Virus record (IMG/VR): IMGVR_UViG_3300047546_001801
Location: 1-22,839 of that record
Source of the DNA: a virus
Length of the DNA: 22,839 nucleotides
Reading direction: 5' to 3' (one strand)
This document shows positions 21,169 to 22,839 of this stretch, piece after piece (position 1 is the stretch's first letter; every line of letters starts with the position of its first letter). Under the pieces are notes generated by a model that saw only the letters and a list, made by a program, of their open reading frames with translations, was not told the origin of the DNA and made no database searches. The position numbers and the translations under genes are program-made.

Positions 21169-21670
21169 TGGATATAAGCCAATTCAGGGGTTTAGCGGTT
21201 ATTACATAAACGATGTAGGAGCTGTTCTATCTACAGTTAAAAGGTCAAATCAACCGACCCCTAGATCGCCCAGACAATTAAAAACATACATTGCAAACGG
21301 GTATAAGAAAGTAGGCTTAGCCAAGGATGGGAAGATATATAAAAAATATATACATCGACTTGTTCTCGAGACATTCGTTGGGCCATCACCAAGTGGCTAC
21401 CAATGCCGTCACCTTAACGGGAATCCGCTTGATTGTAGGGTTAGAAATCTAAAATGGGGGACTTACAGCGAGAACCAACTTGATAGACACGATCACGGCA
21501 CGGACAACCGAGGCGAAAAACACGGGATGAACAAATACAGCGCAGCCTTTGTGAAAAGTGTAAGAGAGCTGTGTAAAGGCACTCAGCAAAAAATCGTGGC
21601 AAAAATGCTGGGAATACCACGTTCTACTGTTTCCGCGATAATGACAAGAAGGTCATGGAAGCATGTATGA
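21137..21670 (+). CDS. NUMOD4/HNH homing endonuclease
   Basis: A 177-residue protein. Residues 11-45 are a NUMOD4-type DNA-binding motif (GYKPIQGFSGYYINDVGAVL). Residues 70-115 form the HNH core (YIHRLVLETFVGPSPSGYQ, then CRHLNGNPLDCRVRNLKWGT with His as general base). The C-terminus, with KMLGIPRSTVSAIMTRRSW, is a helix-turn-helix-like target-recognition piece. It is much more A/T-rich than its neighbours, consistent with recent transfer. The start overlaps the previous gene by 32 bases, and its stop overlaps the NinB-like start in ATGA. It probably cuts a phage allele lacking it, spreading itself. Confidence 0.85.
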   Translation: MAPEIRDKKLNGYKPIQGFSGYYINDVGAVLSTVKRSNQPTPRSPRQLKTYIANGYKKVGLAKDGKIYKKYIHRLVLETFVGPSPSGYQCRHLNGNPLDCRVRNLKWGTYSENQLDRHDHGTDNRGEKHGMNKYSAAFVKSVRELCKGTQQKIVAKMLGIPRSTVSAIMTRRSWKHV

Positions 21671-22074
21671 CCTCTCCCGTTTTTCATTCGACGGTCGAAG
21701 GAGGGGAACTCATCATCCGAGATAGGCCATTCTTCGATAAATATTTAACCAACTTCAAAGAGGGCGAGCTGCTTGAATTAACGCTAAAAAAATACAAAAA
21801 GAACAGAACCCTAAAACAAAACGCATATTACTTCGGTGTAGTCCTTCCGCTCATGGCCGAGCATACGGGCTACAGCGCGAACGAGATACACGAAATCGAA
21901 AAGCGCCGCCACCTCCCCCGCAAGATTCTGACCCTGTTCGGGAAGGAATATCACATGCCGGGGAGCACGGCGACGCTATCGGTCGGGGAAATGGTGGAGT
22001 ACGTCGATAGGTGCATAGCGGACGCCGCAGAAATGGGCATCAACGTCCCGCCGCCGGATGGGTTGAGTCTCTAA
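21667..22074 (+). CDS. ninB: NinB-like recombination protein
   Basis: A 135-residue protein with KNRTLKQNAYYFGVVLPLMA, then HTGYSANEIHEIEKRRHLPR, GKEYHMPGSTATLSVGEM and AAEMGINVPPPDG. These are typical of the NinB (lambda Orf) family, which helps load recombinases on phage recombination intermediates. The frame opens at ATG 21655, but ATG 21667, overlapping the upstream TGA as ATGA and having GTATG, is more likely. It fits the recombination context with ERF, exonuclease and HNH. Confidence 0.8.
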   Translation: MTSPVFHSTVEGGELIIRDRPFFDKYLTNFKEGELLELTLKKYKKNRTLKQNAYYFGVVLPLMAEHTGYSANEIHEIEKRRHLPRKILTLFGKEYHMPGSTATLSVGEMVEYVDRCIADAAEMGINVPPPDGLSL

Positions 22075-22118
22075 AACTAAAAGCACTTTTAACCCCGGTA
22101 AAACCGAACTTTTTATTT

Positions 22119-22382
22119 ATGCAGGTCGAAAATACCACGCAGATTGAGAGGTTGATGGAGGTCTTGAAAGACAAAAAGGTCCACGAGGTGCCGGAGATAC
22201 TGCGCCGGGTGTACGGGGTACGCGGCCCATCATCGGCCCGCCTCGGCTCCCGCATCCACGACCTACGCAGCAAGTGGGGTCTGGACATCGAGACGCAGCA
22301 CGTCGAGGGGACGGTTTGGAGCTATCAGTTGATCCGTAAAACCTCGCCTTCCCGGAAAGCCGGAGGAAAGAAGGCGAAGTGA
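22119..22382 (+). CDS. Winged-helix (HTH_39-like) protein
   Basis: An 87-residue protein starting MQVENTTQIERLMEVLKDKK. The segment RGPSSARLGSRIHDLRSKWG followed by a beta wing (IETQHVEGTVWSYQLIRK) is typical of small winged-helix proteins found in phage replication regions. The C-terminus is Lys-rich. The frame runs from 22,011, but ATG 22119 (ATTTATG) is the credible start. It sits one base before the O-like initiator and may regulate or assist replication; function otherwise unknown. Confidence 0.7.
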   Translation: MQVENTTQIERLMEVLKDKKVHEVPEILRRVYGVRGPSSARLGSRIHDLRSKWGLDIETQHVEGTVWSYQLIRKTSPSRKAGGKKAK

Positions 22383-22383
22383 T

Positions 22384-22839
22384 ATGGCCAGTCCGCAGAC
22401 ACAAAACGGCTATCTACGAATTGCCAATGAGCTATGGGATGCGCTGCTGTCGCGCCGCATCCCGGCGCAATCCAGGAGCGTGTTCGACGCCATCATACGT
22501 CTGACGTGGGGGTTCAATAAAAAGTCCGAGCACATACCCCTCCTAAAGCTGATGGAAATGACGGACATGCCGGAGCGTCAGGTCTGCAAGGCAATCGCAT
22601 GGCTGAAAAAGGCAAACATGATAGCCCGAGAGAGGAGCGGAGAGACGAAAATCAACAAGGATTTTGAGACGTGGGAATTATCCACACCTGCCAAAAACGG
22701 CATCTGCCAAAAACGGCAGGAAAAACCTGCCAAAAACGGCAGGTCTACATCTGCCAAAAACGGCAGGTCCTTTACCTATATAGAAAGACAGACGGAAAAG
22801 ACAATTAAAGACATCACGGACGATAGAAAAACTGGGGAT
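22384..22839 (+). CDS. Lambda O-like replication initiator, C-terminus cut by window edge
   Basis: An open frame starts at ATG 22384 (TGATATG) and runs 152 codons to the edge without stop. Residues about 8-95 match the phage replication protein O domain: NGYLRIANELWDALLSRRI, IIRLTWGFNKKSEHIPLLKL, MTDMPERQVCKAIAWLKKAN, a winged-helix fold. From residue about 98 on, the coding sequence contains a DnaA box and four iterons (PAKNG motifs), so the protein carries its own origin, as lambda O does. It should bind the iterons and recruit the helicase loader. C-terminal function is not visible. Confidence 0.85.
   Translation, partial: MASPQTQNGYLRIANELWDALLSRRIPAQSRSVFDAIIRLTWGFNKKSEHIPLLKLMEMTDMPERQVCKAIAWLKKANMIARERSGETKINKDFETWELSTPAKNGICQKRQEKPAKNGRSTSAKNGRSFTYIERQTEKTIKDITDDRKTGD
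22678..22686 (+). other. DnaA box next to iterons
   Basis: TTATCCACA fits the consensus TTATNCACA exactly and ends one base ahead of iteron 1. The same 9-mer lies at 17,893. Host DnaA may assist origin opening. Confidence 0.6.
22688..22767 (+). repeat. Four origin iterons inside the O-like gene
   Basis: Copies start at 22,688, 22,704, 22,727 and 22,751. The core is CTGCCAAAAACGGCA; copies 2-4 have CTGCCAAAAACGGCAGG. Each is a palindrome (CTGCC and GGCAG around AAAAAC). Lambda iterons are likewise near-palindromes around CAAAACG, also in gene O. Spacings of 16, 23 and 24 bases are not all multiples of three, so the repeat reads in more than one frame. An A/T-richer stretch follows at about 22,771-22,800. 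Confidence 0.85.

Noticed and set aside
22688-22767. CRISPR-like short repeats
   Set aside because: The four palindromic copies are too close (16-24 bases apart) and lie in a replication gene; they are iterons.
1-22839. Recoded stop codons (TGA as Gly, as in some CPR bacteria)
   Set aside because: TAA, TAG and TGA all end tightly tiled genes here, for example TGA at 15,190 and 22,382.

Overview
The window is a piece of a double-stranded DNA tailed-phage genome (or prophage) with two divergent blocks. From about 17,420 down to base 1, genes lie on the minus strand and form a packaging and virion operon. From about 17,560 to the right edge, genes lie on the plus strand and form an early recombination and replication operon. 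No integrase, repressor or host housekeeping gene is visible.

Minus-strand block, in transcription order: a small Cys-rich protein, small and large terminase, a small protein, portal, four small unknown genes, a structured 5' leader with an intrinsic terminator, scaffold, and major capsid protein (reading frame broken). Then come three secreted or membrane-anchored surface-type proteins, two of which share an N-terminal module, a helical protein, a jelly-roll-like protein, an XhlA-like membrane protein, a small unknown, a papain-like cysteine peptidase, a holin-like protein, a probable head-tail adaptor, a large tail-hub-like protein, a secreted LysM protein and a truncated last gene. No tape measure, sheath or tube gene is seen, so a short-tailed (podovirus-like) virion is the simplest reading, but the genome continues to the left.

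Plus-strand block: two small early genes, a strongly structured non-coding stretch with a perfect 17-bp inverted repeat, two microproteins, an ERF annealing protein, a YqaJ/lambda-exonuclease-type nuclease, a membrane-anchored lytic transglycosylase, an HNH-like protein, a NUMOD4/HNH homing endonuclease, a NinB-like protein, a winged-helix protein, and a lambda O-type initiator cut by the window edge. The O-like gene carries a DnaA box and four palindromic iterons inside its coding sequence, the layout of a lambdoid origin.

Host: almost every start codon reads T-ATG (often stop-codon then ATATG), and purine-rich Shine-Dalgarno sites are mostly absent. Several surface proteins are Ser/Thr/Gly-rich with SST-type low complexity of the kind I associate with Patescibacteria (CPR, Parcubacteria-like) genomes. 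TAA, TAG and TGA all end genes, so the recoded CPR lineages (code 25) are unlikely. The host call is an inference only.

The least explained items are the 18,139-18,380 structured region, the attenuator-like leader at 11,574-11,782, the uniform T-ATG start context, the cluster of exported proteins next to the capsid gene, and the damaged capsid gene.
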